From positions 3,919,001-3,983,000 of the forward strand of contig BRKX01000010.1 of NCBI GenBank assembly GCA_026008535.1: a stretch of 64,000 bases of DNA. The letters run 5' to 3'. The number at the start of each line of letters is the position of its first letter. Position 1 is the first letter of the stretch. The position numbers and the translations under genes are program-made. Source of the DNA: Perilla frutescens. Its lineage: Eukaryota; Streptophyta; Magnoliopsida; Lamiales; Lamiaceae. The notes below the pieces were generated by a model, which made no database searches, had not been told where the DNA came from, and saw only the letters and a program-made list of their open reading frames with translations. Shown one piece after another: positions 22,698 through 35,852 of this stretch.

Positions 22698-24082
22698 ATG
22701 GGCCGACGAAGGGCATCAAAGAAGCGTTCGCACAAGGCTACTGCGGCCATCCCCTCCCCTGCCCCGCCACCCCTTTCGCCCGAGCACACACCATCTCTGC
22801 CGCCCGCAGCTACGCCACCCCAGACCTCACCGGTGTCCAGCACCACTCCTCCGGCTGAGCAACCGCTCCGGCAACTCAAACGCCGTCCCCCATCTTCTCC
22901 CGCTAGAGCCGGCCCCAGTAAATGCAAGCTCTCCTCCCCGCCACCTCAGCAGTCCTCACCACCGATTTCTGATGACAAAGCTCTCACCCCTTCGCCATCG
23001 CCACCGCGCGTTTCCCCAGAGGATCCAGAGACCATGTCCAACTCTTCCAGTCACCGCCACCCACCTGCGCCGCCACCCCCATACCTTTCAGATGATGTGG
23101 TAACTCTGCGCACACGAAGGAACTCCAATCGTTCCTTTGTGGGCGCTCGACTTTTTAATTGGGATAACATAGCAATTTTAGGACAGAATGACAATATTCG
23201 TGCTCATTTTGATAAAATTGGTTGGGGTGCTTTTTTGGATATGTCTTTTCCTGTGCATAAGTTATTGAGTTTGGAATTCTTATCTACTTTTGCGTATGAT
23301 GCTTCTCGTCCTCTGAATGATTCTCATACTGTGGTTTTCACGTTAGGGGGTCGTCATTTTCATTTATCTATTAATGATTTGAATGTGTTACTTGGTTTTG
23401 AGTCTGATGAGTCCATTATCTCTGATGCTTATATCGATGCTCCTCGTGATTTGCCTGCTTCGTTTGGTATGCTTGCTTCTGAGCGTTAGTGTGAATTGTC
23501 TATAGATACTGAGTATGTGGCTAAATCTGCTAGGAGTAACCATCTTCATGATGGTGCCCTCCGTCTTTGCCATCGTTTTTTGTCTTGCACCTTCTTTGGT
23601 AGAGTCGACTTGATGAATGTGGTCACCCAACAAGAGCTCTATCTGTTAAGTTGCATGATCTTAGGTGAAAAATTGAATTTTGGTGCATGGATAGCTAGAC
23701 GGTGACAGTTTACTGCTAAGCATCCCCTATATAAGATTACTCTTGGGCATATGATTACTCTCTTGGCTCAGCGTCTCCATGTTCTGAATGATGAACCTGT
23801 GTTTCTGTCTGCTACCTTATTTCTCTCGCTGACTTTGCTGCTATGAAGCTTTTATGTGTTAACGTCGATGGGCAATATCAACTGTCTCAACCGGGAGTTG
23901 AAGACCCGAGTTCTCTTTCAAGTGCAGGTCCCTCTGCCGTTCCTGCATCTCTTCTGCCCGCTTTTGAGGTCTTGCTCACCACAGTGACCCAAGGCCTTGA
24001 AGATCACCTCAACTGCCGCCTCGATGATATCGACACCCGACTCACAGCCATGGAGCATGTTCTTCGCAACATGGCTGACTAG
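22698..24082 (+). pseudogene. Athila ORF1/env-like protein, broken
   Basis: The frame starts MGRRRASKKRSHK. A Pro/Ser-rich segment of about 110 residues follows, then the ATHILA ORF-1-type domain (PF03078 family by recognition; RLFNWDNIAILGQNDN, LLSLEFLSTFAYD, LGGRHFHLSINDLNVLLGF). Stops occur at 23487 (TAG) and 23703 (TGA), and the frame shifts near 23820. The last segment (23843-24082) ends in a Leu/Asp-rich helix, possibly coiled coil, and a TAG. This third ORF lies where Athila elements carry their env-like gene, but no transmembrane segment or signal peptide is evident here, so an envelope role is not supported by the sequence. Confidence 0.82.
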
Positions 24083-25412
24083 TGTTTGCCCTCTTTCCCT
24101 TCTCTTTTTCTTTCTATTTTATTTGTTCTAGTAGCATGTTTATGTGTTTTTATTTTGATTTCTTGTCTTTGTGTTTTAACCCTTTCACAGTAAGGACACC
24201 GTGTGTTCTTAAATGTGGGGGGGTCCGTATTAGTACCTGCTTATACAAAAAAAAAATCGTGTCTCTGTGTTGAGTTCTTTGTTTGCATGTTTTGCTCGTG
24301 TGTTTTGTTTGTTGGCAAGTAATGGGTAGTGGAGGACCGAATCGTATGAGGAGGAATGGTTAAGATTGGGTTTGACTGGCAAGTTTGGTTGTTGTCTCAT
24401 TTATGAAGTTTTTTTTATGCCCATATGACACTTGGAATGACGAATTATGCTCTTGATCATATTTTATTACCTCTGAAAGTGAGTTTTGAGCCATGAGCAT
24501 GTTAAATCTGTTGAAAGCTCATTATTTGTTGAAGAGTGTGTTGGATGTGGATTTTGATGTTTGGTTTGCTCTTTTGCCTAACCAATTTTGTCACCACCAG
24601 TTGAGACATGGAAGTGATTAAGGCATTTAGGAACAACCCTCATTCTTGGCCTCCAACCGTATATATATATCCTTCCCTTACATTTTCCAACTAGTGAGCA
24701 CAAATTTGAGCTTTTAATTTCCCCAATTTCTTGTTCAAATGAGCCTCAAAGAATCTACCCATGGCTTTTGTTTTCTAACCTATTTTTATCCCAGGGAACA
24801 TGGAAGCATTGAGCTAATTCATAAATTGGTTGGAATTTTTGGGGAAGGTTGCTAGTTAGTTTTGTAATATAAAAAAAAAAGTGAAGGCAGTTTACTGTTC
24901 AATATAAAAAAAAATAATAATAAAAAAAAGGGGTGAATTCCTTGAAGAATAACAGTATGAGGTTTGGATGTGGAAGTTGTTCATGAGCTTACATGTTCCC
25001 TCTTTTGAGCCAAGTACCCAGATTTATCCAACCCATCACCCAAGCCCCATTACACCTTTTTGACAATACCTTTTGATCCATGACTCAACTTGGTTCGATG
25101 ATAAGTAGAATGACAGTAGAGCAAACCGAAGCTGAGAAACACATGTCTCGACTTGTGTGTTTAATTGTCCATTTCAATCTCTTCTTTGTTGTGAGAAAAC
25201 AAGAGTGACTTCCAGTGAGGTTAGGTTTAGAGCATGATTTTGACTTAGTTGAGGGTGTTGAATGATTTCATAAATGAGATAGGTTTGTGGGTTGAGGACA
25301 GTCGGTCTTAGCCATTCCTCCAAATACTTGTTGATTCGATACAGCCCATGAACTTGCTGTTTGTTTTTGTTTTGTATGCTCGAGGGCGAGCATTGTTCAA
25401 ATGTGGGGGGTT
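24083..25412 (+). other. Athila 3' noncoding region
   Basis: About 1.3 kb without coding sequence between the env-like gene and the 3' LTR, usual for this lineage. It holds a second internal polypurine-like tract (24211-24223) and the genuine one, AAATGTGGGGGG at 25399-25410, 2 bp before the LTR. Confidence 0.75.
25399..25410 (+). promoter_or_regulatory. Athila polypurine tract
   Basis: AAATGTGGGGGG followed by TT and the 3' LTR. By position this is the plus-strand primer for reverse transcription. Confidence 0.88.
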
Positions 25413-26786
25413 TGATTGGGCATCTTCTACTTGTGTTTAAAAGGGGTGTTTTTTATGTCTATTTTTGCATAATTATCTGCCTTGCATCTATTTTGGAAGA
25501 ATTTGTTGTGCTTTGAAGATTGCAGGTGGATAATTGGAATTGGGCAGTGCGGCCATTAGTTTTGGGAATTGCAGCAAGGTTGGTTTGAAAGAAAATTCTG
25601 AAGCACGCCGTTTGGACAAGCCGCCTGAAGGATGGACCGAGAAGTTAGGATCTGGGCCTGTGCGCGTAAATTCAACCTTTTTGCACAAGTCTTGAGCCAG
25701 CCCAAGTCCTGGACGCGTATTCCAGCCGTCTTACAGCTTAGGAGTATGGATTATTTTGTTATTTCCTAGGAAAGATAGATTAGGATGTTAATTTCCTTAT
25801 TTAAACTCTTTTTGTTTAGGAAATTATCTTGGGAGATATGGATGTATCTATATTACTAGTTTTTTATGTGAGATTTGGGGGCAGACGCTAGAGAAGAAAA
25901 GAACGTCGTTCAGATCATTATTATTATTCTTCCAGTTAATTCCTACGCAACAATTCATATAGTTTCGATATTTTTGATGATTAATATGCAAGCAAGCTAG
26001 ACGTCGTTCATCCGAAAATCAATCCACGAATCTTTGGCTCGATTCAACTGTGAGATCTAAACGCTTTCTTCTAATTAATTATTTTCATGTATTTGCTATT
26101 CTCCGCTTTGCAAGTTGTGATTTATTCGAATTTACGAGGTAGTTGCAAATACTTAGTGGTTTGAATTTATTACTAGCTAGTTAAATCCATCATCCGAAAT
26201 TGTGATAGGAGTTAATTTGGAGCAAAACGATTTTTCATAATCAAGGGAATAGTAAGCTTAATTAAATTGTCCTGTGTTAGAGTCAATTGATTTTGTATCG
26301 GGTTCCTTAGGAATTTAATGCAATCAACCCATTAAATTGGTAGAGTGTCTCTCTTGATTGTCGGTTGATTAGGGAAGCAATTCATGAAGTGTCTTCTTGA
26401 TTGTCGATAGATATAGGAATTAGGTTATGCCGGAAAGTGTCTTCGATAACCATAACCGATTTGCATGGAATAATTAATTTAATCCTTGAATCTAGGATCA
26501 GTTGAATAGCCAAGGTGGTGTGATTGAATTCCGGATAATTTTTAATCATTTATATAACTAACTCTTTTGTGTGAATGTTTGGATATTTATTTAATCACTA
26601 CGTTAGCTTCGTATCTTTTATTTTATTTCTATAAATTCTCTGTTGAAGGGTTCGGTTTTACAGATTGAAAAGTGAAGGTAATTCTCGCCAGTCTCTAGGA
26701 AAACGATCTCGCTCGCCACTGTACTATGCAGCGTGGGCAAACCGACTGTTGTCGGAACTTTTATTTTTGGTGGAAACGACACACCA
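25413..26786 (+). repeat. Athila element, 3' LTR
   Basis: Matches the 5' LTR end to end with roughly 2 percent difference by eye. It is followed directly by the target duplicate AAGAG at 26787-26791. Confidence 0.95.
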
Positions 26787-26791
26787 AAGAG

Positions 26792-26978
26792 TATCATAAT
26801 TATTAAATTTATCAAGAAAATTATTAATACAAATGTTAGATGACATATATATAATAAGTAGGTAAATATTCGTTAATAAATAAAAATCATATCAATTCAT
26901 TATTAAATCATGCACAATTTATAAGTATATATTATGAAAAATAATAGTGAAAAATTAAAAAAAATTTAATTATGAAGT
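26792..26978. other. Helitron 3' flank between Athila and RepHel stop
   Basis: AT-rich noncoding sequence. Before the Athila insertion it was continuous with 15048-15240 as the 3' untranslated part of the Helitron. Confidence 0.7.
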
Positions 26979-29900
26979 TTACAGATTCTGAAGAACTTCT
27001 CTATACACAACATTTGTAGTGGTGTTGCTATCATTATCATCAAGTAAGATCTTCAAGCCAGCACGACTTCTAACCCTTGAAACAGCAACGTACAATTGGC
27101 CATGAGTGAAAACTGGTTTTTGCAACAATAAACCAACATGCCAGAGTGATTGTCCTTGGCTCTTATTTATTGTCATTGCATATGATGGCATGAGAGGAAA
27201 TTGTCTTCTTTGAAACTTAAATGGCAATCTGGGATCAGCAGGCGTAAGAGACATTCTTGGAATTAGTACTATTTGCTGTGCATTTTGGCCAGTGAGAAAT
27301 CTTACTTCGATAACATGTGTGCCAAGCCTTGTGATCATCAATCGAGTCCAATTACATAAACCATTTGCATGATCTATGTTTCTCAACAACATAACAGGAG
27401 TACCAACTTTCAAAAATAATTCATGATTCAGAATCCCTGAGCATCTGATACTGTTTAAGAATTCCGGAGTATGAACTTCTTCCAATAAACCTGTATTGTT
27501 TTCTGAGTTGCATGTCGAGTCAGAACTTAAATACAATCTGCCATCACCCTTGTTCAAAGAAAGCATGTATTGATTTACAGATTCAACCCCATTTAAAGTT
27601 GGAGCAAGTATTGCTTGTTCTTGTAGATAAGTTGTATCTGTAATATCAATACCATATGATGGAAAAGTACTGTGAACAATTGATGAAATTGGATCTTTTG
27701 ACCATTTCAATAAAATGTCATCCGGAATGTCAATATTGACATGTCCATCGTTTGCGCCACCGATTGTACCATCTCCAATACCGGCAATCCAATTTGCAAA
27801 TTGTTCAACCTCATCAGCTGCATCATTAGGACCGAAATTTGACAATCTCAAATTTTTTGTCAATCTTAGTACCCTGCAATCTTTCCACAGATAAGAAGAA
27901 TTTATCGTGGCATGAACAATATCTTATCTGGTTCCTTTTGGGATAACTGGTAAGATCTGTCGAAAATCTCCTCCAAAAATTATTGTTTTTCCTCCAAAAA
28001 TTCTACGTGCACTTGATGAATCAGAAACACGCATTATATCTCGAAGTGTTCGATCCAAAGCTTCAAAGCAATACTTGTGCATCATAGGTGCCTCATCCCA
28101 AATGATAAGTTTGCATCTAACAATCAATTCTACTAGCGGACTTCCTTGAATAATGTTGCAGGTGGAATCCTCATTTGGATTTAAAGGTATCTTAAATCTT
28201 GAATGTGTTGTCCGTCCACCTGGTAATAATATAGAAGCAATACCACTTGATGCAGCATTTAACACAATTTCTCCTTTTGATCTCAATGCTGCTGATAATG
28301 TCTTCCATATAAATGTCTTTCCAGTACCTCCATATCCATACAGAAAAAACATGCCTCCTGATTTTGATGATATAGCATCCAAAATAATTTGATACACATT
28401 GTGTTATTCATCTGTAAGTTTGCTAACAAACACTTTGTGATCATTTTCCAATTTCGTTCTGTCATATCTCATTTCATCATTTATCAATCTGTTTTTCTCA
28501 GAATGAAAAAATTCAGAACTTGGGAATGGCATACCTTCAAATTCTCGTAAAGTCCTACCAAAACTCTTCAACATCTTTTCAATTTCCACTAGACAATAAA
28601 TTTGAATTTGTTCATCGGTCAAATGCAATTCTGTACATTTATAAGAATATTTAATAATTAAAGTTCAAATATTAAATAAAAATTAAATAAATATTAATCA
28701 ATAAAAATTTTATTTACCTGGATGTTGCAACATTGATCGTTGCTTATATAATACGTCATCAGATAAATATATCCAACAATTATTCCAAATGATTTCTGGA
28801 CGTCCCATTGAATCAGATGCTAACAGTGTAACAAATAACTTTCTCAAAGATTCAGTAGATGACCAATAGCTTGCTTTAATGATCCCATCAATAAATTCCT
28901 TATCATCATCTAACAATCCCAAAGCATAACATGCATCTCTGAATGAAGCATACTATACACCATTAATTTTTCTGATGTCTTCATAAGACGTTGAGCCCCG
29001 TACTACATTAAGCAAACATCTCAAATAATACATTTCCCCACTGCCTGGTGGAACAAAGAAAATTCTTCCAATTGAGAAATTTTTTTTCCTTGGTACCCAT
29101 TCTTTTGTAGTTTTTTTCCAAACAAACCTTGTTGGAAATTGAACATAAGTAAGTTTCTGCGCCTCCGGATACTTCTTATTTGCTTCAAACCAAGCTAAAA
29201 ACATACTTTCATGAACCGTTGGTCTATTGAGAACATCATCAATTGAATCAGAATCTTGAAAGAAAATTGTCTGTTCATTTTCAAGATGAAAACTTAATCT
29301 TTCAACGGGAGGATATTTGTATTGAATGTGAAATCCAAATATTCTCCATGCAGCCTCATAAGGGGAAATATATATGCAATCATAGTACATACTTATTTCA
29401 TCAATATTTTTCCCACTTTCTTCATCCTGAGCACTCTGATAAAATGTTGCGGTGACACGATCATGACCTTTGTTCACATATTTGAACAGATATTTTATTG
29501 ATCTTGACTGGTTGCACCATTCCACATTTATATGCGCAGCATATTTCATCAAAAGGAATCGATTGTGAAGAACCACGTATCGATTATCCATCACCATTCC
29601 ATTCTTCAAAATTGTTCTTACATTGTCTCTGCGTCTATATATTGGATATCCATCTTCATCTGTGGTTGTTGTCTCAGTAAAATTTCTTGGAAAATATTTA
29701 TTGCATCGACCATTTCTCATGCATGGTGAGTTTTTTTCGCAACACCACATGGACCATGAATCATGAAATCCTGTGCAGCTGTGTAATACTGTGGATCCAA
29801 CTCTTTATCAGGTATTTCAGCTGATATAATTTGGTCAATCACCTCTGATCCTCTAATTTGATCCTCTTTCGATATGAAAAGCAATATATGTGCATGTAGA

Positions 29901-32510
29901 AGGCCCCTTTTTTGAAATTCAACAGTGTAAACCACTATAATTGAAAATAAAAAACATAAAATTAAATTAAAATAAAACCTTAGAAGAAAAATAAAATTTA
30001 AAAAATTAACATAAAACCTTAAAAGAAAAATAAATTTTAAAAAATTAACATGCATGTACCTGCTTTAACATTTCCAAATATATTATTTTGACGCAAATCT
30101 TGAATCAAATTGTCCAGCTTCATTTAAAAAACTCGACAAACAATATCGGGACGATCTTCAGGTTTGAATCCCCTTTCTTGCACATATCTAACAATTTTTG
30201 TCCATCTTGGATTGCATGTAAATGTGATGAATAAATTTGGATATCCAGCCCACTGACAAATAGCCATAGCATCCTGGTAATTTTGAATTATGTATCGAGC
30301 TCCTCCAGTGAATGTGGAAGGCAAGATAACTCGTCTTTCTTGAGTTGCCGGATGTCTTTCACCTCTTGTTAGAGCCTCTTCTAACCCTTTATACATATGA
30401 CATCTCAATGATTGTTGATGTGTACGTATGTATAAAAGTCTAGCAGATTCAATCATTGTGTAGGCGTCAACAATAAATTGTTGAAATAACCTCCTTGAGC
30501 TCATAATGGTTTTTGAATCACAATCTCTTTCATGCAACCGATATGCAAAATATTTTCTTATGCTGACCATATTTCGAGAAAATTTTGATGAAGAACTCAA
30601 ATCGAAAAGTGGTATATCTTCTCTATAACCGTCTTCACCATATGGAAATAGAAGAGGATATTGTAAACTCAAATAGGCTGTATTTAACTCATTAATACGT
30701 TTCAATTCTCATGTTTGAGTTTCCAATATCATGTCTCTATCTCCAAAAGACTGATCAAAATCTCCAACAACTAATGCAGCCACTTCAGACACAGTTGGAA
30801 GATTATAGGTTCTAGCATCACCCCCACGTCTACCAATCAGTTTCAACTTAACATCAGATTGGCCAAGATCAACAATGTTGTGCTTTGCCATCCTAAATGA
30901 CTTCACAAGAACATTATTATCATCCAACATGTTTTTAAGTGCAGAAACAATCTCGGCATGAAGTGTGTCTGTGGATTTTTTGTTCCTACATAAAAAAAAG
31001 ATTTAAAATCCAATTAGAAGGAACACACATGTTATTTGTAATTATTTTTAAAAAAATGTAACAGAAATATATAAATTACCTCACAGACAAAATTCTATTT
31101 GCGACTTCATTTTCAGTATCATAAATGTATAATTGAGCAAACTTTGGTGCAGAACCTTGAGGTGGCAATAAACTTCCAATCATATGATAATTCTGACCGT
31201 GTAGTCGGAATGTCGGTGGAGAATTACCAACATTTAAACTCAAATCAATCTTGCCTCGCATTGATGTAAAAGAAAACATACTATTATATGAACGGATATT
31301 ATCAAGAAAATGTTTACTCTTCTGATCATTACCGTACAACAAACTTTTCAAAACTTTTGGAGGCCTTTGAACAAGAGGCAATTTTATTTTTCCTCGAATA
31401 CAACATGATGTATATTTCATGGTACGTGATTTTAAATTTTTTTCCAACCTTTCATCATACCAAAAACATGCTCCACAAAATTCACAAATAAAAATTGGAT
31501 CACCAAGATCTGAGTAATCTGAAAATGTTAACAATTTTAAAATTTAGAAAATAAAATTATATAAATCATAATTATATTGTTAAAAGTACACTAATTATAT
31601 ATTAACAACATACGATTATTTAAATAATAAAATTTTTAAAAAAAATTAATTTATCAATAGAAATTTGTTAACAAATATTTTTTACATTTTAATAAATATT
31701 ATAAAAATAGCAAAAAATAAATAAATTAATTAGTATCAAAAATTAAATTACAAAATTACACATAATTATTAACTCACCATTACAATATTGCTGCAAATTG
31801 TGATTATAATGTTCACCTGATTGCGAAAAAAAATAACATTAGATTTATATAATTAATATTACAATTTAATATATAACTTCTAATTAATATATACTGCAAT
31901 TAGTACCTGCATTAGACACATGTGTAACATGTATATCAATTAATTGCTCATCCTCCAGTGATTCATTAACTGTTAAATCAACAATCTCTTCATCTTCATT
32001 TGTTGTTTCACCTGGATTTGTTTTTTTAAATAATTAATTTATGTATATCGTCAAATATCAAATTAAAAATATGTAATAGTTGTTTTTTTTTTAAAAAATA
32101 CACAGTACTTAATTACAAACTTACAAATTTGAAATATAATAAATTTGCAAATAGAAGGCAGAAACGAAAAAAAAAATCCAATAAATATTAAACAAATAAG
32201 TAATTTAAAAGAAATAATTTTTTTAATAAAATAAATAATTTAAATTGGACATAATCATTAACTTACCAGTACAATATTGTTGCCAATTACGATCAAACTG
32301 TACACCTAATTGAGATAAATATTTTTTTTAAATAAGAATCATTTAATAAATATTAAAATTTAATATCAACTACTAAATTAAAATGTACTACATTCAATAC
32401 CTATATAAGACATTTGTGTAACATGTATGTCAATTAATTGCTCATCCTCCAATGATTCATTAATTGTAAAATCAACAATCTGTTCAGCTTCACTTGTTCC
32501 TTCACATGTA
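26979..32510 (-). pseudogene. Helitron Rep-helicase (RepHel), broken
   Basis: Reading on the minus strand: small acidic exons (32510-31780), an N-terminal zinc finger (CEFCGACFWYDERL near 31490), and the Helitron-like N domain (30705-30124). Next comes the Rep nuclease with HUH motif (KRGLLHAHILLF near 29895) and the twin-Tyr motif (SIKYLFKYVNKG near 29480). Then a PIF1-type helicase with Walker A YGYGGTGKT (28335), DEAP (28100), GDFRQILP (27965), and C-terminal motifs MTINKSQGQSL and YVAVSRVRSRAGL; the stop is at 26979. Introns bounded by GT..AG occur near 30060-29931, 31076-30985 and 28710-28632. It is disabled by stops at 30709, 30124, 28953, 28401 and about 27922 and by a 1-bp frameshift in an A-run near 29730. 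RepHel nicks, displaces and ligates DNA for rolling-circle transposition. Confidence 0.92.
31780..32510 (-). repeat. Tandem duplication of two small RepHel exons (period about 490 bp)
   Basis: A pair of exons with flanking intron sequence occurs twice. The acidic exon ending ESLEDEQLIDIHVT lies at 31905-32010 and again at 32398-32505, and the small exon reading Q(Q)YC lies at 31779-31817 and 32266-32308. Splice signals are kept in both copies. The duplication adds a second acidic segment to the predicted N-terminus. The copies have diverged in exon and intron. Confidence 0.75.
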
Positions 32511-32994
32511 TTTGAAAAAATATGAAAAAATAATATGAAAAAATACCCCACATATAATTTTAAGTATCCAAACTAATATGAAAAACTATATGAATAAAAT
32601 TAATTTTCATAAAAATATTTACAATTTTAAATTAAATTTTATTGTTTTAGTAAAATAAAATAATGGATGATTAGTTTATAACAAACAAAAATTCAATGAT
32701 TAAAAAGAAATATGGTATATATATATATATGTATTTATATATAAAAGCGGAAATATTTTCGGTCACATTTTATGTATTTATATATACTATGTTATAATTA
32801 ATTTTCGGCACAACATACTATGTTATATATATATACCATATATAATTATAAAAATTCTAGATTTTATGTACATAAAATGTACACACCAAAAAACTTAAAA
32901 CTATGTTCTAATTAATTTTCAGCCCAAAATACCATCACAATTATTTCGGCCCACGGTCTTGGCCTAGCTAAAATGAAAAAATTTTCGGACATGA

Positions 32995-33240
32995 TGAGGC
33001 GGATTAATCGATATATATACTATAGCTTAGTGTATTTCTCATTTGAGCTCATTAGGGCTAGCCGATTTTTCTCTCAAACTCCGCCGCCTCCCTCTCCAGC
33101 TGCAAACCTAATCCATTTTCACTCCGCCTCCCTCCGCTTACTTTTTAACCTGCAGTCTCTCTCAACCTCCATAATCATCTTAAGCAGCCCTCATCATAAG
33201 TCTGCCGTGAAATCGGCTAATATCTTTTAAACAGAGACGC
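32995..33240 (+). promoter_or_regulatory. Promoter/5' leader-like patch
   Basis: A TATA-like ATATATATACTATAG near 33010 is followed within 60-250 bp by pyrimidine-rich sequence with three copies of CCGCCTCCCT (near 33080, 33125 and 33265). This composition is typical of plant 5' leaders. It points away from RepHel on the opposite strand and no coding region follows, so it could be a divergent promoter or a captured host leader. Weak evidence. Confidence 0.3.
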
Positions 33241-34340
33241 GTATTTAGCGTTTTTTTCAAGTTTTTCACATGTCCGCCTCCCTCTGCCACCTCACTGACC
33301 TTCCGCCATCCTCCGGTTCAAGGTTTTTTCAACTTTTTCACATGTCCGATTTAGGATTTTTTAAAGTTTTTTATTTTATAGATCTGTCGATTTATATATC
33401 CACATATCTGTGGATCTACAAAATTTTTTAGTGTTTATTATATGTATGTTATACTATACTTTTAAATTTTTTTGAATCTCCCCAAAACCAACCTCTTGAC
33501 AGCCCGATTTAGGGGTTTTTAGATCCGTGGATATATAGATCTCTGGATCTATAAATACTTTATGTATTACTGTGAAAGTTGGGCAGAAGCAAGCTGATAA
33601 GCTAGGTTCCGCCATTTTCACTCTATAATTTTTCATTTTATATTTTACTTTGATGTATGCATTACTAATTTTATCTTCTATTTGTTCTTTTATCTCAGGT
33701 ACTAAATCACGAAAACTTAGCTTCAATCCGAAAAAAGATAAATTCATCTTTTTTTTTACCCGATGGTCTATATCTCTACCTAAAACACACGCACACACAC
33801 ATTTTTTATACTAATATACTATATCTCCCTCTTAATATATAAGTTTCTCCATGTATCTCTGTTTCTCTGTAAACATGTAAACATACATATATTTGGGTGT
33901 TTTTAAAATCTGTCTCTATTATACATATATGTCTATCTATATATCTCTATTTCTGTATTAAATAAAATATAACCTATAAAGTTCACTAACATTTCATTTT
34001 TTTCAGCCTACTCCTGCAGACTAAAGTTGTTTTATTCATTTGAAACTCAAATATCTATCTCCCTATTGATAGATAAGTAGCTATCTCTGTTTCTCCAATT
34101 TTAATTAATTTTAAAATATAACTGTACTAAAAATGTTTAATCTAGCTTATCATTTTTTTCGGATTTATATGCAGATAAACGATGATGATTAACAATGAAC
34201 ACGATACTGCAATATAATTACCACCTCAAAAGGTAATAGTTCTTAAAATTTTTAATGAGAGCATGTGTGTATGTTTATACTATTGTTGTGTTTCTGCTGA
34301 TGATGCTGGAATTTTTCTGCAAATTGAATGAAAAAAATTT

Positions 34341-35852
34341 CTGCAAAATCATACCTCCAAATGACTGTGACACGCAAATTCTTTTTATCTGTGCTTCTGT
34401 TTCACCAGAAAATGCTTTATCCTTCAATGTGTTTTTCATTTTCTCTGTAAATTGTTCTTGTGATCTGCAATTCGAATTTTTGAATTGTAAGTGGCGGTTT
34501 AAATTTTTTTTCCACTACCCATTAACGTAAATCACAATTATATATATTTATTTAGCTTATTTTTATTTTTAATTTTTTTTAACTGCCCACTTATATGGTT
34601 TTGCAATAAACTGATTGTTATATATATATTGGGCCAAACCAAAAAAATTTATTTCTGAATTAAAAAAATTTATGTGTGCCAAATTTTAGTTTTTATGAAA
34701 AATTCTATAATTTCTATAGATAATTAGACATTTAAATTTTTTAGATAATTAAATATTACATTACTCAGATAATTAATTTATTATTATTTTTAATAATATG
34801 TTAATTTATATATGATTGAATGTTACTGTTATTGTTTATTTTTAATATTAATGTGAAAGTTAATATTAAGTGTTCCCTGTATTTACAAGACTATATATGT
34901 GGTCATCAATGTATGAATGAATATTATACATTAAAGTCTGTTATATAATTTATATATGATTGAATGTTACTGTTCTTGTTTATTTTTAATATTAATGTAA
35001 AAGTTAATACTGAGTGTTTTTAATTTAATTAATACCTCTTTCTGTGATATATGAATCTGCTAATTCTTTGCAATTTTAATTGTCTGTGGCTCTCATTTTA
35101 ATCTGTAATTTTAATTATATGTGCCTGTAACATTTGAGCTGTTCCAATTATTGAAAATTTTATTGTTATTTAATTCAATTCATTGTTAGTATGCATTTTA
35201 TTTTATTACTTGAATGTTTGAAAATTTATTTGTATGCTATAATGTTATACTTCTAAAATCTGTTATATATATGATTTAATAATGATATATATATATACAT
35301 CAATACTTGTATGCTATGATCTGTAAACCATCTATCAGATCAGTATGATCTGAGATTGTTCTTTTTTAGAACAATCTGTGCGAAATCTCTCGATGAGAGG
35401 TAGTGGTCTGTGTCATTGTGTTTAACCCGATGGGACCATGGACATTGTGTGACCCCCTGCGCCCCCGTTCAAACGGGTGATTGTGAACTGGGCAATCCAC
35501 ATACTCCTATATGGTTTTTGAATGGTTAATAATCAATGATCCAGATTTTTCGCACTTCTTTCTGTTAGAAAATTATTAGTTTAATCTGTTTTTAATTGTG
35601 CACTATTTATGTTTATTATGAACTGTACAGTTGGATTTTTATTAAATTGTTTTTAATTGTGCTCTGTTTATGTGCAAATAATGTTATTATTAAGTTCAAC
35701 GAATACATTTTCTGCAACATCATACCTCCAAATGACTCTGGCACACAAATTATTTTTATCCATGCTTCTGTTTCACCAGAAAATGCTTTATCCTTCAATG
35801 TGTTTTTCATTTTATCTATAAATTGTTCTTGTGATCTGGAATTCGAATTTTT
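34341..35852. repeat. 141-bp direct repeat 1.37 kb apart
   Basis: 34341-34481 and 35712-35852 are about 90 percent alike. On the minus strand each copy reads MKNTLKDKAFSGETEA..I followed by a C-terminal FGGM motif, in an open frame that ends at a CAG. I do not recognise this peptide. It may be a duplicated exon of an unknown Helitron-borne gene, or a noncoding duplicate. Confidence 0.6.

Larger units (their letters stand above)
15241..26786 (+). mobile_element. Complete Athila-type Ty3 LTR retrotransposon (11.5 kb)
   Basis: Two LTRs of about 1.37 kb (15241-16613 and 25413-26786), both TGATTGGG...ACACACCA, are flanked by a perfect 5-bp target duplication AAGAG (15236-15240 and 26787-26791). 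By eye the LTRs differ at only about 25-30 positions, so the insertion is fairly recent. Internal order: primer site, gag, protease, RT, RNase H, integrase, then an Athila ORF1/env-like region, a long 3' noncoding part and a polypurine tract. It inserted into the 3' subterminal part of the Helitron. The polyprotein is full of stops, so it is not autonomous now. Confidence 0.95.

Noticed and set aside
22679..22927. Minus-strand Gly-rich frame over the Athila env-like start
   Set aside because: It is the antisense of a Pro/Ser-rich coding stretch with GC-rich codons.
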